The notes under the pieces were generated by a model. It made no database searches, was not told where the DNA came from, and saw nothing but the letters and a program-made list of their open reading frames with translations. From IMG/VR virus record IMGVR_UViG_3300025652_000204, positions 1-37,703 of that record: 37,703 bases of DNA. One strand, given 5' to 3'. The position numbers were made by a program, and so were the translations under genes. Below are positions 7,193 to 13,764 of the stretch, piece after piece (within the stretch, counting starts at the first letter, position 1; every line of letters begins with the position of its first letter). Source of the stretch: a virus.

Positions 7193-7725
7193 TGAGGTCT
7201 ATTAGAGAAGACATCATTTCTTGGTCAAAAGACTTTTTAGAAATACCTAATAAACATTTAAACAATTTCCCTGTTTGCCCTTACGCAAAAAAAACAAGGC
7301 TAGACAATCACATAAACATAATAGAACACCACGACTCTAACACATACCTTGAGGCTATCACAAAAGAAGCTAATAAATTTACAGGTAAAATTTCAATCGT
7401 TGCTTGTTCTGATTTATCCATAACTGCTGATGAACTAGCCGACTATATTCATGCACTTAACTATGTGTATGTGCCAAAAGACGTTTACTTAATGGCATCA
7501 CACCCAGAAGATTTTGATGAAGAAATAGATTTCTTACAAGATACAACATGGGAAAGTCATAATGATTTTATGATGGTGTTAATACAGCCATTTGATGAAC
7601 TCGAAGAGGCAAGTAAGTCACTAAAAAAAATTGGCTATTACAATAATTGGGATGATGATTATTTTAATGGCACAGTAAAACAAAGGCAATACTATAAACA
7701 TTTGAGGAAACATGAAGATAGTTAA
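7192..7725 (+). CDS. Conserved hypothetical phage protein with CPYAK motif
   Basis: A 177-aa protein starting with GTG inside the previous stop (TAGTG). The N-terminal W...FLEIPNKHLNNFPVCPYAKKTRLDN is a distinctive pattern I associate with conserved but uncharacterised proteins. The rest is mixed alpha/beta with an acidic middle (EDFDEEIDF). No catalytic motif is assigned. It is followed with a 14-base overlap by the next small gene. Confidence 0.6.
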   Translation: MRSIREDIISWSKDFLEIPNKHLNNFPVCPYAKKTRLDNHINIIEHHDSNTYLEAITKEANKFTGKISIVACSDLSITADELADYIHALNYVYVPKDVYLMASHPEDFDEEIDFLQDTTWESHNDFMMVLIQPFDELEEASKSLKKIGYYNNWDDDYFNGTVKQRQYYKHLRKHEDS

Positions 7726-7954
7726 AGTTACTTGGTTGGACACTAATGAGAACTCTGTGGGGTCTTGGATAGAAAAAACAGACCTAGATAACTCTAAATG
7801 TTGCTCTATTGATTCACTAGGTTGGTTATATAAGGAGACAGATGACCTTGTTGTTATCCTAGCTGATAAAGATACTCACGATGAAGATGATCTATTTGGT
7901 AGATCGCAAGTCATACCCAAAGGAGTAATTAAAAAAATAGATTACTTAGGGTAA
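7712..7954 (+). CDS. Small phage protein, beta-barrel-like
   Basis: An 80-aa protein, MKIVKVTWLDTN to IPKGVIKKIDYL. The alternating hydrophobic pattern and the terminal motif (I-P-K-x-x-I-K-K-I) match a common small phage family with a predicted SH3-like barrel; no function is known. It is the last rightward gene. Its TAA at 7952 to 7954 abuts the 3' end of the minus-strand tRNA gene with no spacer. Confidence 0.6.
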   Translation: MKIVKVTWLDTNENSVGSWIEKTDLDNSKCCSIDSLGWLYKETDDLVVILADKDTHDEDDLFGRSQVIPKGVIKKIDYLG

Positions 7955-8031
7955 TGGCGAGAGTGAAGGGACTCGAACCCTCGACCTTCTGCGTGACAGG
8001 CAGACGTTCTAACCAACTGAACTACACCCCC
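7955..8031 (-). tRNA. tRNA-Asp (GUC), with encoded CCA
   Basis: Read on the minus strand, 77 bases fold as a complete cloverleaf: acceptor GGGGGTG with CACTCTC (two G-U pairs), D stem GTTC/GAAC, anticodon stem TCTGC/GCAGA with loop CTGTCAC (anticodon GUC), T stem GAGGG/CCCTT with loop TTCGAGT, then discriminator G and CCA. All invariant positions look intact. The gene lies 224 bases downstream of the integrase stop. It may be an expressed phage tRNA, an attachment site that restores a host tRNA gene, or both. Confidence 0.93.
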
Positions 8032-8255
8032 TCGCCAAAAACCCCAATATACAAAACTAATAATTTTATCAACCCCCTGTACAGCTATTGTACGGATTAT
8101 CTGTCTATAGCTGTCCAAGTATGCCATTAAAACGTAAGTTTTGTCTTTGTTTTGCATCGTCTGTCATACCTATATCAGCCCTGTCACGGCTTGTCCATAC
8201 CTTTTTTACCCCTAGTTTTCTGCGATAAAATTTTCTGTGTACGAAACTGTACGAA
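8032..8255. other. Candidate phage attachment region with short repeats
   Basis: 224 non-coding bases between the tRNA and the integrase stop. It contains a palindrome GTACA-N5-TGTAC at 8079 to 8093, the direct repeats TGTACGAA at 8238 and 8248 (exactly 10 bases apart), a third TGTACGGA at 8089, and TGTC..ATACC-type elements near 8112, 8161 and 8190. Clusters like this next to int and a tRNA are what arm-type integrase or excisionase sites look like. Assignment as attP is inference from the arrangement. Confidence 0.5.
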
Positions 8256-9368
8256 TTAAGGTAGCAAATTTATTTTCTTCGCTGTCTCTTCTGGTATTGT
8301 ACTTCCATAGACACTAATCATATCTCTCGTTTTCCAACCCCCCAAATCCATTAATTCACTATCATTCGTATCAGCATAACTAATTAAGTTAGTTGTCCAA
8401 GTATGCCTTCCTTCTCTTCTTTTCTTTTTATGGCTTATACCTGCATCATCTAACATTTTATTCCAACGATTAGATAATCCCCAATCTGATTTTTTTCTTT
8501 GATCTAAATTTTTCCAAGGAAACAACATATCTTCCCTATCATTAATTCTTACAAGCCATTCTCGTAGAGTAGGGTGTATTGATACTTCTCTTCCTTCTTG
8601 CTGTTTATTTTGCCATAAAAAAATAACATTATTTTCTAAATCTATTTGTGGTTTATTATTTTTATAATTTGTACCTTTCCAAGATACATTTAAGGCTTCT
8701 TGTAATCTAGCTCCTGTATAAAGAATAAAAACAAGCAATAATTTTATTTCATAATCAAGACAGGTTTTTAAACATCTTTTTACTTCTTCTAATGTAAAGT
8801 AATACTTAGGTCTATTAGCGTTAGATAAAGTAGGAAAGTGTTTTATACGAAGATAATTGCACCAATTATTATCTGACGCATAGTGCATTATCTTTGATAC
8901 AGCATTAATGAAATTACGATTAACTGTGGCGTGTTTAGATGATATTTCTATTTGTGTATCTCTATCTTGTTCGTTAAAACGTAAATCAGCATACTGTTTA
9001 ATATTTTGATAACACTCCATAGCTTTCTGACCAATAATTTTATTATTGATCTTGGATAAGGGAAACGAACCTAAATATACAACTGATCTTTGTAAGTTTC
9101 TTTTATCTTGTTTACTTGGTTTTTCATGGGGGTCAGATAATAATTCTTCATGTGCGTCTTTGTACTTTCGTATTTTATAACTACCATGTATTCTTTTATA
9201 ATCTTCCTTCCAATCCTCACAAAACTTTTCTTCGAATCTAGGTGTAATTTTTTTAGTATTTAATAAATCAGTTTTTGTCCAATTAACTTCAACTGTACTT
9301 CCTTCATATAGAAAAGAACCTCTTATATAGAGGTATCTACTGTTTTCTCTTGATTTAAGTCTAAGCAT
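8256..9368 (-). CDS. int: Tyrosine recombinase (phage integrase)
   Basis: A 370-aa integrase. Residues about 120 to 185 form the SAM-like core-binding domain, and residues about 190 to 365 the catalytic domain. Active-site residues: R221 (TGARLQEAL), K255 in the beta-hairpin, R321 (GRHTW), W345 (LGGW) and nucleophile Y354 (SVYGS). The first position of the usual H-x-x-R box is Arg (R318), a known variant. It should integrate and excise the phage, probably at tRNA-Asp. It is the last gene of the leftward operon and overlaps the HTH gene upstream by 46 bases. Confidence 0.93.
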   Translation of the reverse strand: MLRLKSRENSRYLYIRGSFLYEGSTVEVNWTKTDLLNTKKITPRFEEKFCEDWKEDYKRIHGSYKIRKYKDAHEELLSDPHEKPSKQDKRNLQRSVVYLGSFPLSKINNKIIGQKAMECYQNIKQYADLRFNEQDRDTQIEISSKHATVNRNFINAVSKIMHYASDNNWCNYLRIKHFPTLSNANRPKYYFTLEEVKRCLKTCLDYEIKLLLVFILYTGARLQEALNVSWKGTNYKNNKPQIDLENNVIFLWQNKQQEGREVSIHPTLREWLVRINDREDMLFPWKNLDQRKKSDWGLSNRWNKMLDDAGISHKKKRREGRHTWTTNLISYADTNDSELMDLGGWKTRDMISVYGSTIPEETAKKINLLP

Positions 9369-9544
9369 AGTTCCATAACCTTTCCCACATCTTCTTTAGT
9401 GAAGATTTGTGTACTCATTCTGAAACGATGCAATGCCTTTTCTTGAGGATTTTCTTTTCTCAATTTGGCTAATAACCTTCTACAACTTCTTTCACTAAAT
9501 TTCAAATCTTTTGCTAATTCTTTTACTGTAATTACTTCTACCAT
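9323..9544 (-). CDS. Excisionase-like winged-helix DNA-binding protein
   Basis: A 73-aa protein. VKELAKDLKFSERSCRRLLAKLR (residues 7 to 29) is a clear helix-turn-helix of the MerR or excisionase type, followed by a wing-like QIFTKEDVGKVM. Size, position directly upstream of int and the 46-base overlap fit a recombination directionality factor. It could alternatively be a regulator of int. It starts one base inside the previous gene's stop. Confidence 0.7.
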   Translation of the reverse strand: MVEVITVKELAKDLKFSERSCRRLLAKLRKENPQEKALHRFRMSTQIFTKEDVGKVMELCLDLNQEKTVDTSI

Positions 9545-10047
9545 TAGTATTTCCCCATTATTATATCTTGATTTTCTTCTTCATTTTTTGCATCTTCACT
9601 AATCTTTCTCCTAAATTCGTCTAGTTCTTTACGTTCTTCTTCCGTAGTAATACGTTTAGGATGAAATAAAGCGGAGTTCTCTGGTAATCTTTTCTTTGCT
9701 AGTTTCTCTTCTATTTCTTTATATTTCTCTTCATCTTTGCGTTGGTGTCCTAAATACAGCATATTACATAATTCATTCGTAGCTAATAAAACATCTTGAT
9801 AGTCTATAAAAACAACACACCATTGAATAATTTTACGATCATCGTGCAAAACACTAACTCTTTTATTAAAGTGATGTACTGTGTTATTATAGGCTTTTGA
9901 AAGGTACTCTTCCATTTTAGGTTTACCCAATATTCTAATACTTCCGTCTCCAAATTCTAATTCCCACAACGGTTTTTCAAATAAACCAGACTTAGGATTA
10001 TTACCGCCTTCTTCTAATTGTGTTAACTTGCTTATTTCTTTACTCAC
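9544..10047 (-). CDS. Hypothetical early protein
   Basis: A 167-aa protein in the leftward early operon, overlapping the upstream gene by 8 bases. The N-terminal half is mixed (LWELEFGDGSIRILG, then IIQWCVVFIDYQDVLLA); the C-terminal half is charged and helical with KLAKKRLPENSALFHPKR and an EEERKELDEFRRKI coil. No family is recognised and there are no membrane segments. Its place between recombination genes and excisionase suggests a DNA-metabolism or host-takeover role, which is unproven. Confidence 0.55.
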   Translation of the reverse strand: MSKEISKLTQLEEGGNNPKSGLFEKPLWELEFGDGSIRILGKPKMEEYLSKAYNNTVHHFNKRVSVLHDDRKIIQWCVVFIDYQDVLLATNELCNMLYLGHQRKDEEKYKEIEEKLAKKRLPENSALFHPKRITTEEERKELDEFRRKISEDAKNEEENQDIIMGKY

Positions 10048-10288
10048 TTATGATCTCCATTTCGCTAATAGGTATTACCCTTAACGCTGTATTATTCTTA
10101 GCGATCATACTTTGACACTTCATGGCATTTTCTTTTGATATTTTATAAGTGTGGGGATAGCGTTTATTTCCGTACTTATCTTTATCTAGTATTTCTACTA
10201 ATACCCCTTTGTCCGTAAAATTTTTTTCAGCAATTCCAACACTACCACCATTTTTCCACATAGCAGATTTTATAATTACTTTGTTCAT
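10040..10288 (-). CDS. Small hypothetical early protein
   Basis: An 82-aa protein, MNKVIIKSAMWKNGGSVGIAEKNF onward, mostly beta-strand-like with a basic patch KDKYGNKRYPHTYKI. It overlaps its neighbours by 4 bases upstream (ATGA) and 8 downstream, as part of the leftward operon. The type of small basic beta protein would suit nucleic-acid binding, but no family is recognised. Confidence 0.55.
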   Translation of the reverse strand: MNKVIIKSAMWKNGGSVGIAEKNFTDKGVLVEILDKDKYGNKRYPHTYKISKENAMKCQSMIAKNNTALRVIPISEMEIISE

Positions 10289-10653
10289 GTTTGATACCTA
10301 CTCATTTTCATTTCATGTCGCTTATTTACTTCGTCTGTTTGTTCTAAATCATCTAGCTTTTGTTTAGTGATGTAACGAACCTGTGAAATTAAAAACTTCT
10401 TATGTATGTCTTGTTTGGTTGTTGTATGTTCAATAAATTCTTTTTGATTTGCTATTAGTTCTTTTGCTGTAGTTGTATTATGTCCATTGTTTTTTAGCTC
10501 TTCAAAAATTTTACTTTTTAACGTAGCTTCTGTGTCTTTTAATGAATCAAAAGCTGTCTTGTTTTCAGCCCAATCTTCTCCAAGCTTTAATGTTTCATTC
10601 ATCATAGCAACAGGGTCAAACCTATTTCTTCTTTTAAAATATTCATCACTCAT
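10285..10653 (-). CDS. Hypothetical helical early protein
   Basis: A 122-aa, highly charged, almost wholly alpha-helical protein with little hydrophobic core: FKRRNRFDPVAMMNETLKLGEDW, then long Lys/Glu-rich helices ending in KRHEMKMSRYQT. It has 4-base overlaps at both ends, so translation is coupled to the HNH gene upstream. No family is recognised. Confidence 0.55.
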   Translation of the reverse strand: MSDEYFKRRNRFDPVAMMNETLKLGEDWAENKTAFDSLKDTEATLKSKIFEELKNNGHNTTTAKELIANQKEFIEHTTTKQDIHKKFLISQVRYITKQKLDDLEQTDEVNKRHEMKMSRYQT

Positions 10654-10928
10654 AAATATTCACTCTCCAATTTATCTGCTATATTTCTAAGATTGATAAC
10701 TCTGGCTTTAATGTTGTATTCTTTATTAGAATGACATTTATCGTGACAGCTTCGGCAGAGACAAATGAGATTTTCAATGTAATCTTTGCACTTACTCCCA
10801 CCTAAAGATTTTGCAGATAGGTGGTGTACGTCAGCACCCCAATCGCCACACATTGCACATTGTTCAGTTTGTGCTAGTGTTAATTCATCCCACCAAAATT
10901 GTCTGTATACGTCTATATGTTTTTTCAT
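10650..10928 (-). CDS. HNH endonuclease
   Basis: A 92-aa protein. The HNH motif is complete: C24-x-x-C27 (CAMC), the DVHHL pair at 34 to 38, N53 (ENLICLC) and C-x-x-C plus H (CRSCHDKCH) at 57 to 65. The two Cys pairs would bind structural zinc and the His/Asn/His residues the catalytic metal. In this operon it more likely serves recombination or packaging than homing. It follows a hairpin leader after a 244-base gap, so it may have its own expression control. Confidence 0.85.
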   Translation of the reverse strand: MKKHIDVYRQFWWDELTLAQTEQCAMCGDWGADVHHLSAKSLGGSKCKDYIENLICLCRSCHDKCHSNKEYNIKARVINLRNIADKLESEYL

Positions 10929-11172
10929 TTTAATTTAGTGGGAGGGAATCCTATAAAAAACCCTCCCTATTACTCACACTTTAAAAAAGATAAAAAATTA
11001 ATTTGTTTTATTGTTATAATCCAAAAAAACTTATCATCCTTTCCTTTGTTCCTTTTTGAATAACTGTCAGATAAGCGAACAATCTCTCTCCAACTAGCTT
11101 TTCTGCAACAACGCAGAAAACTGAATAACAATTATTGCAGTTAATTTTGCAACCTCATGCCGCAAAAACTTT
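10929..11172 (-). other. Non-coding gap in leftward operon with two hairpins
   Basis: No convincing ORF on either strand. Two perfect inverted repeats are present: TTTTCTGC-N6-GCAGAAAA at 11099 to 11120, and GGGAGGG-N14-CCCTCCC at 10940 to 10967. The second ends 11 bases before the HNH start codon. Neither is followed by a proper U-run on the minus strand, so I do not call them terminators. They may be leader structures, processing sites or a small RNA. Confidence 0.5.
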
Positions 11173-11433
11173 TTAAAATGGTATGTCTTCAAGTTTCTCT
11201 TCTTTAGTTACTGATTGTGTATCTGACTTAGGTTTCCAAGTGTTTACTTCCGTGTACCACTTGCCTTCCTTACTTTCTTTAACATCAAGATTAATCCAAT
11301 CTTCATCTTTGTTTTGTAATTTTTCTTTATACCATTGTGTAAATTCATCTTTCTTTATTGATATTTTAAATTTAACAAAATCAACGTTAGATTCTTTTAC
11401 AAATAATCCTTTAGCAAAATCTTTTTCTTCCAT
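11173..11433 (-). CDS. Small protein with SSB-like C-terminal tip
   Basis: An 86-aa protein with a beta-rich body (FVKFKISIKKDEFTQWYKEKL, then GKWYTEVNTWKPK) and an unstructured acidic tail ending E-D-I-P-F. That ending closely matches the D-D-I-P-F tip by which SSB proteins recruit replication and repair enzymes. Together with its position directly after erf and the nuclease, this suggests a phage single-strand-binding or host-recruiting protein. The body is too short and divergent for me to confirm an OB fold. Confidence 0.6.
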   Translation of the reverse strand: MEEKDFAKGLFVKESNVDFVKFKISIKKDEFTQWYKEKLQNKDEDWINLDVKESKEGKWYTEVNTWKPKSDTQSVTKEEKLEDIPF

Positions 11434-11442
11434 ATTATCTCC

Positions 11443-11916
11443 TTAACTTGCTAAGTTTCCGTCATCATCATCACTAGCTAATCCGTATAATGATTGTAAT
11501 CCATATCTCTTCGCATAGCTCACCGAACTCCCCATCCTTTGAGGATTTTCTTTATCATCGCCTTTAACTAAAACAGGTACACGACAAGAAAATTCTTTTT
11601 TATCAATATTGTGACGCATGGTTGTTGTTACATAAATATCTTTTGTAACGTCTTCCCATTTTTTTACTATTTGATTTCCTTCTTTATCAAACTGTGTTGC
11701 TTCTTTTTTTACTATCATATTTTGATAATCAACTGATTGCGTAAATGATAAACCAAACTTAGTTCCATAATTAACAGCATTAATGACACTTGTAAGATCA
11801 GAATATTTACTTTTAAAATGTGGGTTAACTGATTCTTTAATTGCCTTAACATTCATTTCTTGAAACTTTGTAAGAGCCTCTTTTATTGTTTGTATTTCTT
11901 CTGGTTTATCTTTCAT
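11443..11916 (-). CDS. erf: ERF-family single-strand annealing protein
   Basis: A 157-aa recombinase of the ERF family. It has the diagnostic N-terminal NPHFKSKYSDLTSVINAV (residues 31 to 48) and the QRMGSSVSYAKRYGLQSLYGLASDDDDG motif (about 126 to 153). ERF proteins anneal complementary single strands, helping phage genome circularisation and recombination. It overlaps the upstream nuclease ORF by 4 bases, matching the usual exonuclease-annealase pairing. It is somewhat shorter than P22 Erf (204 aa), lacking the extended C-terminal domain. Confidence 0.88.
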   Translation of the reverse strand: MKDKPEEIQTIKEALTKFQEMNVKAIKESVNPHFKSKYSDLTSVINAVNYGTKFGLSFTQSVDYQNMIVKKEATQFDKEGNQIVKKWEDVTKDIYVTTTMRHNIDKKEFSCRVPVLVKGDDKENPQRMGSSVSYAKRYGLQSLYGLASDDDDGNLAS

Positions 11917-12278
11917 TTCTTTTTTCTCATCCTTTTCTTTAATTCCTTATCTTTTTCAAAAGCAGTTAAATAAATCTTAAATTGTTTAAATGCTTCTTTT
12001 AGATCAGTTTTGTTAAACTCTTTAATCTCATATTCAGAGTTATCTTTTGGAAAACGAGCTACTAAAAATTGATCTATTTCTATCTTGTCATTTTCTTTAA
12101 CAAGCTGTGCGTAAGCTGAACCTTGTAAAAGATTATCAACATACACATTAGAAGATGACTTAAAATCAATCAGAATATGTTTTCCATTTTTTTTGACGAG
12201 CAAATCTGGTGTACCTCCGTATTTATACTTACGAGAGGTGTAATGTTTTTCTGTCCAAATAATTTCGGTGTTAGACAT
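11913..12278 (-). CDS. PD-(D/E)XK exonuclease, C-terminal part (split gene)
   Basis: 121 aa carrying the catalytic half of a RecB/Cas4-type PD-(D/E)XK nuclease: TEKHYTSRKYKYGGTPDLLV supplies the first acidic residue (D after G-T-P) and ILIDFKSSS the D-x-K pair. Helices follow, with a basic tail ending KKRMRKKK. The N-terminal half sits in the preceding ORF, shifted by one base; the two overlap by 8 bases (ATGTCTAA). Either two peptides associate, or this is a frameshifted single gene. It would make the single strands used by ERF. Confidence 0.75.
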   Translation of the reverse strand: MSNTEIIWTEKHYTSRKYKYGGTPDLLVKKNGKHILIDFKSSSNVYVDNLLQGSAYAQLVKENDKIEIDQFLVARFPKDNSEYEIKEFNKTDLKEAFKQFKIYLTAFEKDKELKKRMRKKK

Positions 12279-12555
12279 TAAATTCTTTCCACCATTTCAT
12301 AAAACCATTGAAACAACTTTGTACTTCGGGGTCATCCGATAATGTAAATTCTTTTTTATTAATGATACACTCTGCGTGATCGTGAAATGTAGTTCCTATG
12401 TCTTGAACTCGTTTCATTTCTTCCCAGTATTTAATACCACTTAATCCAAGTTTGTTTGACCATCCAGTTATTGCCCCACTATCTTTAAAACGAGATATAA
12501 TAGTTGTTACACTAGGTATTTTTTTATCATCAAGTTTATAAGGTTTAGTTGGCAT
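12271..12555 (-). CDS. PD-(D/E)XK exonuclease, N-terminal part (split gene)
   Basis: 94 aa with the N-terminal signature of phage RecB-like nucleases: IPSVTTIISRFKD near residues 13 to 25, and GTTFHDHAECII near 54 to 65, in which the His and Glu usually belong to the nuclease core. It ends at KWWKEFNV, exactly where intact homologues would continue into EIIWTEKH, now encoded in the next ORF in another frame. The 11-base overlap with the small ORF upstream indicates coupled translation. Confidence 0.7.
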   Translation of the reverse strand: MPTKPYKLDDKKIPSVTTIISRFKDSGAITGWSNKLGLSGIKYWEEMKRVQDIGTTFHDHAECIINKKEFTLSDDPEVQSCFNGFMKWWKEFNV

Positions 12556-12697
12556 TATCTGTTTCTATCAACTCTTCATTTTCTGCTTGTTCTAATTCCC
12601 ATTCTTTCTTAGGTTCTCTTTGTTCTACTAATGGGCTTGGTAATGGGTAAACTTCCCAACCATATCTTTCTGTTAATATTTTTCCTATCTTGTCCAT
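12545..12697 (-). CDS. 50-aa first ORF of the leftward early operon
   Basis: An ORF from ATG 12697 (MDKIGKILTERYGWEVYPLP) to the stop at 12545, overlapping the nuclease ORF. A weak AAGG lies about 7 bases upstream of the start. The product is acidic at the C-terminus (EQAENEELIETDNAN) and has no known motif. It is the first gene after the PL promoter and a long leader hairpin. The overlap pattern makes it likely real. Confidence 0.5.
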   Translation of the reverse strand: MDKIGKILTERYGWEVYPLPSPLVEQREPKKEWELEQAENEELIETDNAN

Positions 12698-12715
12698 GTC
12701 TGCCTTTCTGGAACA

Positions 12716-12755
12716 AGAGGGTAGGAAAAACTATTACGGAGGAAACCTACCCTCT
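12716..12755 (-). promoter_or_regulatory. Leader hairpin of the leftward operon
   Basis: A perfect 10-bp inverted repeat, AGAGGGTAGG with CCTACCCTCT, encloses a 20-base loop. On the transcribed minus strand the loop contains TTTCCTCC, an anti-Shine-Dalgarno-like sequence. The hairpin ends 18 bases before the first gene of the operon. There is no U-run after it, so it is not a plain terminator; a translational or antitermination control element is possible. Confidence 0.5.
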
Positions 12756-12836
12756 CTGTGCCATGTATCATCGACTACAAGAAGTAACCTTATGTCAAAT
12801 CTTGCAATTATTGACCATTTCTAGCCAATAGAGGAC

Positions 12837-12864
12837 AAAATATAGATTGAAATTAGTTTGTCAA
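12837..12864 (-). promoter_or_regulatory. PL: leftward early promoter
   Basis: On the minus strand the -35 box TTGACA (12864 to 12859) and the -10-like TATTTT (12842 to 12837) are separated by 16 bases. The -35 box is one half of the OL palindrome, so a bound repressor would block it. Transcription would begin near 12830 and read the nuclease-erf-int operon. The same -35 and -10 hexamers and spacing occur in PR. Confidence 0.65.
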
Positions 12865-12877
12865 GTTATTTTGACAA
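12858..12877. promoter_or_regulatory. OL: repressor operator, 20-bp palindrome
   Basis: TTGTCAA-GTTATT-TTGACAA, a perfect 7-bp inverted repeat with a 6-base spacer, just downstream of the repressor gene. The same palindrome architecture with identical half-sites appears at 13717 on the other side of that gene. Looser half-site-like elements (TGTCAA, TTGACC) lie at about 12793 to 12815. Confidence 0.75.
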
Positions 12878-12884
12878 TGTAAAG

Positions 12885-13649
12885 TTATATAGCGATTTGT
12901 TCGATTTTATAATCTTCGTCAAATAGGGTGTGTGTAGTTATTCGTGGATAAATAGCATTAAATTGACAATCTTTGATTAATTCAAACTCATTAACCCACA
13001 TATCTTTATAAGAAACCATTCTGCCGTTTTCTTTAAATTTTAAATCGTCTCTATTTATGTGTTTACTTTTCCACCATTGAAACACGCAAGAGCCATCTTT
13101 ATTAAATTTTAATACTTGACCAAAATAAAACATATTATTTTCTTTTCTTTGAAGAAATACATCTACATTAATTAATCTTTCTTTTAATTTACTATCATTA
13201 ACCCAATTTTTGTGATCAAAGTCTATAAGTGAAAATGCAGGAATGTGATTACCTTCGTGTATATCCCAATAAAATGCTTTTTGTGTTGGTTTTAAATACG
13301 CATTATTTAAAAAATAAATAACTTCTATTGGTTCATCATAATTTCTAGGCACAAAATGACATTTATTATAATCAAACTTTTCAATAATTTCTGCTTTAAC
13401 AATATTATCACTAATAATTTGATTTATTTTAACTTCTAAAACTCTTGCTAATTCTTGAAGCTGTGAAAACTTTACATCAGAACCTTTTAAAATTGATGCA
13501 ATAGTTTGATGAGACATTGAACCATAGCCAATAGGTTCATTATCAGTAAGCCTAGATAATGTTCTGCCAGATACGTCATGTCCTTTTTCTTTAACTAAAT
13601 TATTTAATCTAATTAAATATTTTTTGTGGTCTAACAATTTCATTTGCAT
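12885..13649 (-). CDS. CI-like phage repressor (HTH)
   Basis: A 254-aa protein. Residues about 40 to 90 form an XRE-type helix-turn-helix region (SMSHQTIASILKGSDVKFSQLQELARVLEV). The remaining 160 residues (FVPRNYDEPIEVIYFLNNAY onward, with GQVLKF and CVFQWWKSKH) show no clear S24 autoprotease signature: no Ala-Gly cleavage site and no Ser/Lys dyad that I can identify. A GAGG lies 8 bases before ATG 13649. Being between two matching operators and reading away from the right one identifies it as the lysogeny repressor. How it is inactivated is not evident. Confidence 0.78.
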   Translation of the reverse strand: MQMKLLDHKKYLIRLNNLVKEKGHDVSGRTLSRLTDNEPIGYGSMSHQTIASILKGSDVKFSQLQELARVLEVKINQIISDNIVKAEIIEKFDYNKCHFVPRNYDEPIEVIYFLNNAYLKPTQKAFYWDIHEGNHIPAFSLIDFDHKNWVNDSKLKERLINVDVFLQRKENNMFYFGQVLKFNKDGSCVFQWWKSKHINRDDLKFKENGRMVSYKDMWVNEFELIKDCQFNAIYPRITTHTLFDEDYKIEQIAI

Positions 13650-13694
13650 AGTTTTACCTCGTAAGTTTTTTTAGTCAAATTTATTGTGTGCTTA

Positions 13695-13723
13695 AAAATA
13701 TTGATATAATTTTACATTGTCAA
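13695..13723 (-). promoter_or_regulatory. PRM-like promoter of the repressor gene
   Basis: Minus strand -35 TTGACA (13723 to 13718) and -10 TATTTT (13700 to 13695) with a 17-base spacer. The -35 box is the left half of OR, opposite to the half used by PR, so the two promoters diverge from one palindrome. The transcript would start about 40 bases before the repressor ATG. Confidence 0.6.
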
Positions 13724-13736
13724 TAAGTTTTGACAA
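13717..13736. promoter_or_regulatory. OR: repressor operator, 20-bp palindrome
   Basis: TTGTCAA-TAAGTT-TTGACAA, with half-sites and 6-base spacing identical to OL at 12858. Each half contains a TTGACA -35 box, one for PR and one for the repressor promoter. Further half-sites (TTGTCAA near 13786, TTGACAG near 13815) lie inside the next gene, and another TTGTCAA lies near 16134. Confidence 0.75.
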
Positions 13737-13757
13737 ATGTATAAAAATATTTATTTT
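13730..13757 (+). promoter_or_regulatory. PR: rightward early promoter
   Basis: -35 TTGACA (13730 to 13735), 16-base spacer, -10 TATTTT (13752 to 13757). The predicted first transcribed base falls at or within a base or two of the ATG at 13765, so the first mRNA may be leaderless. The -35 box is the right half of OR. Confidence 0.65.
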
Positions 13758-13764
13758 ATATGAA

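Noticed and set aside
7955-8255. Prophage boundary with host DNA
   Set aside because: Phage genes continue on both sides and the map closes on itself, so the tRNA is inside the phage genome rather than at a host junction.
12631-12831. Plus-strand 66-aa ORF in the immunity leader
   Set aside because: It is antisense to the 50-aa gene and the leader hairpin, has no ribosome site, and faces the operon transcript.
13717-13764. TTG start for the LexA-like gene
   Set aside because: The TTG is the first base triplet of the OR palindrome and lies upstream of the predicted transcription start.
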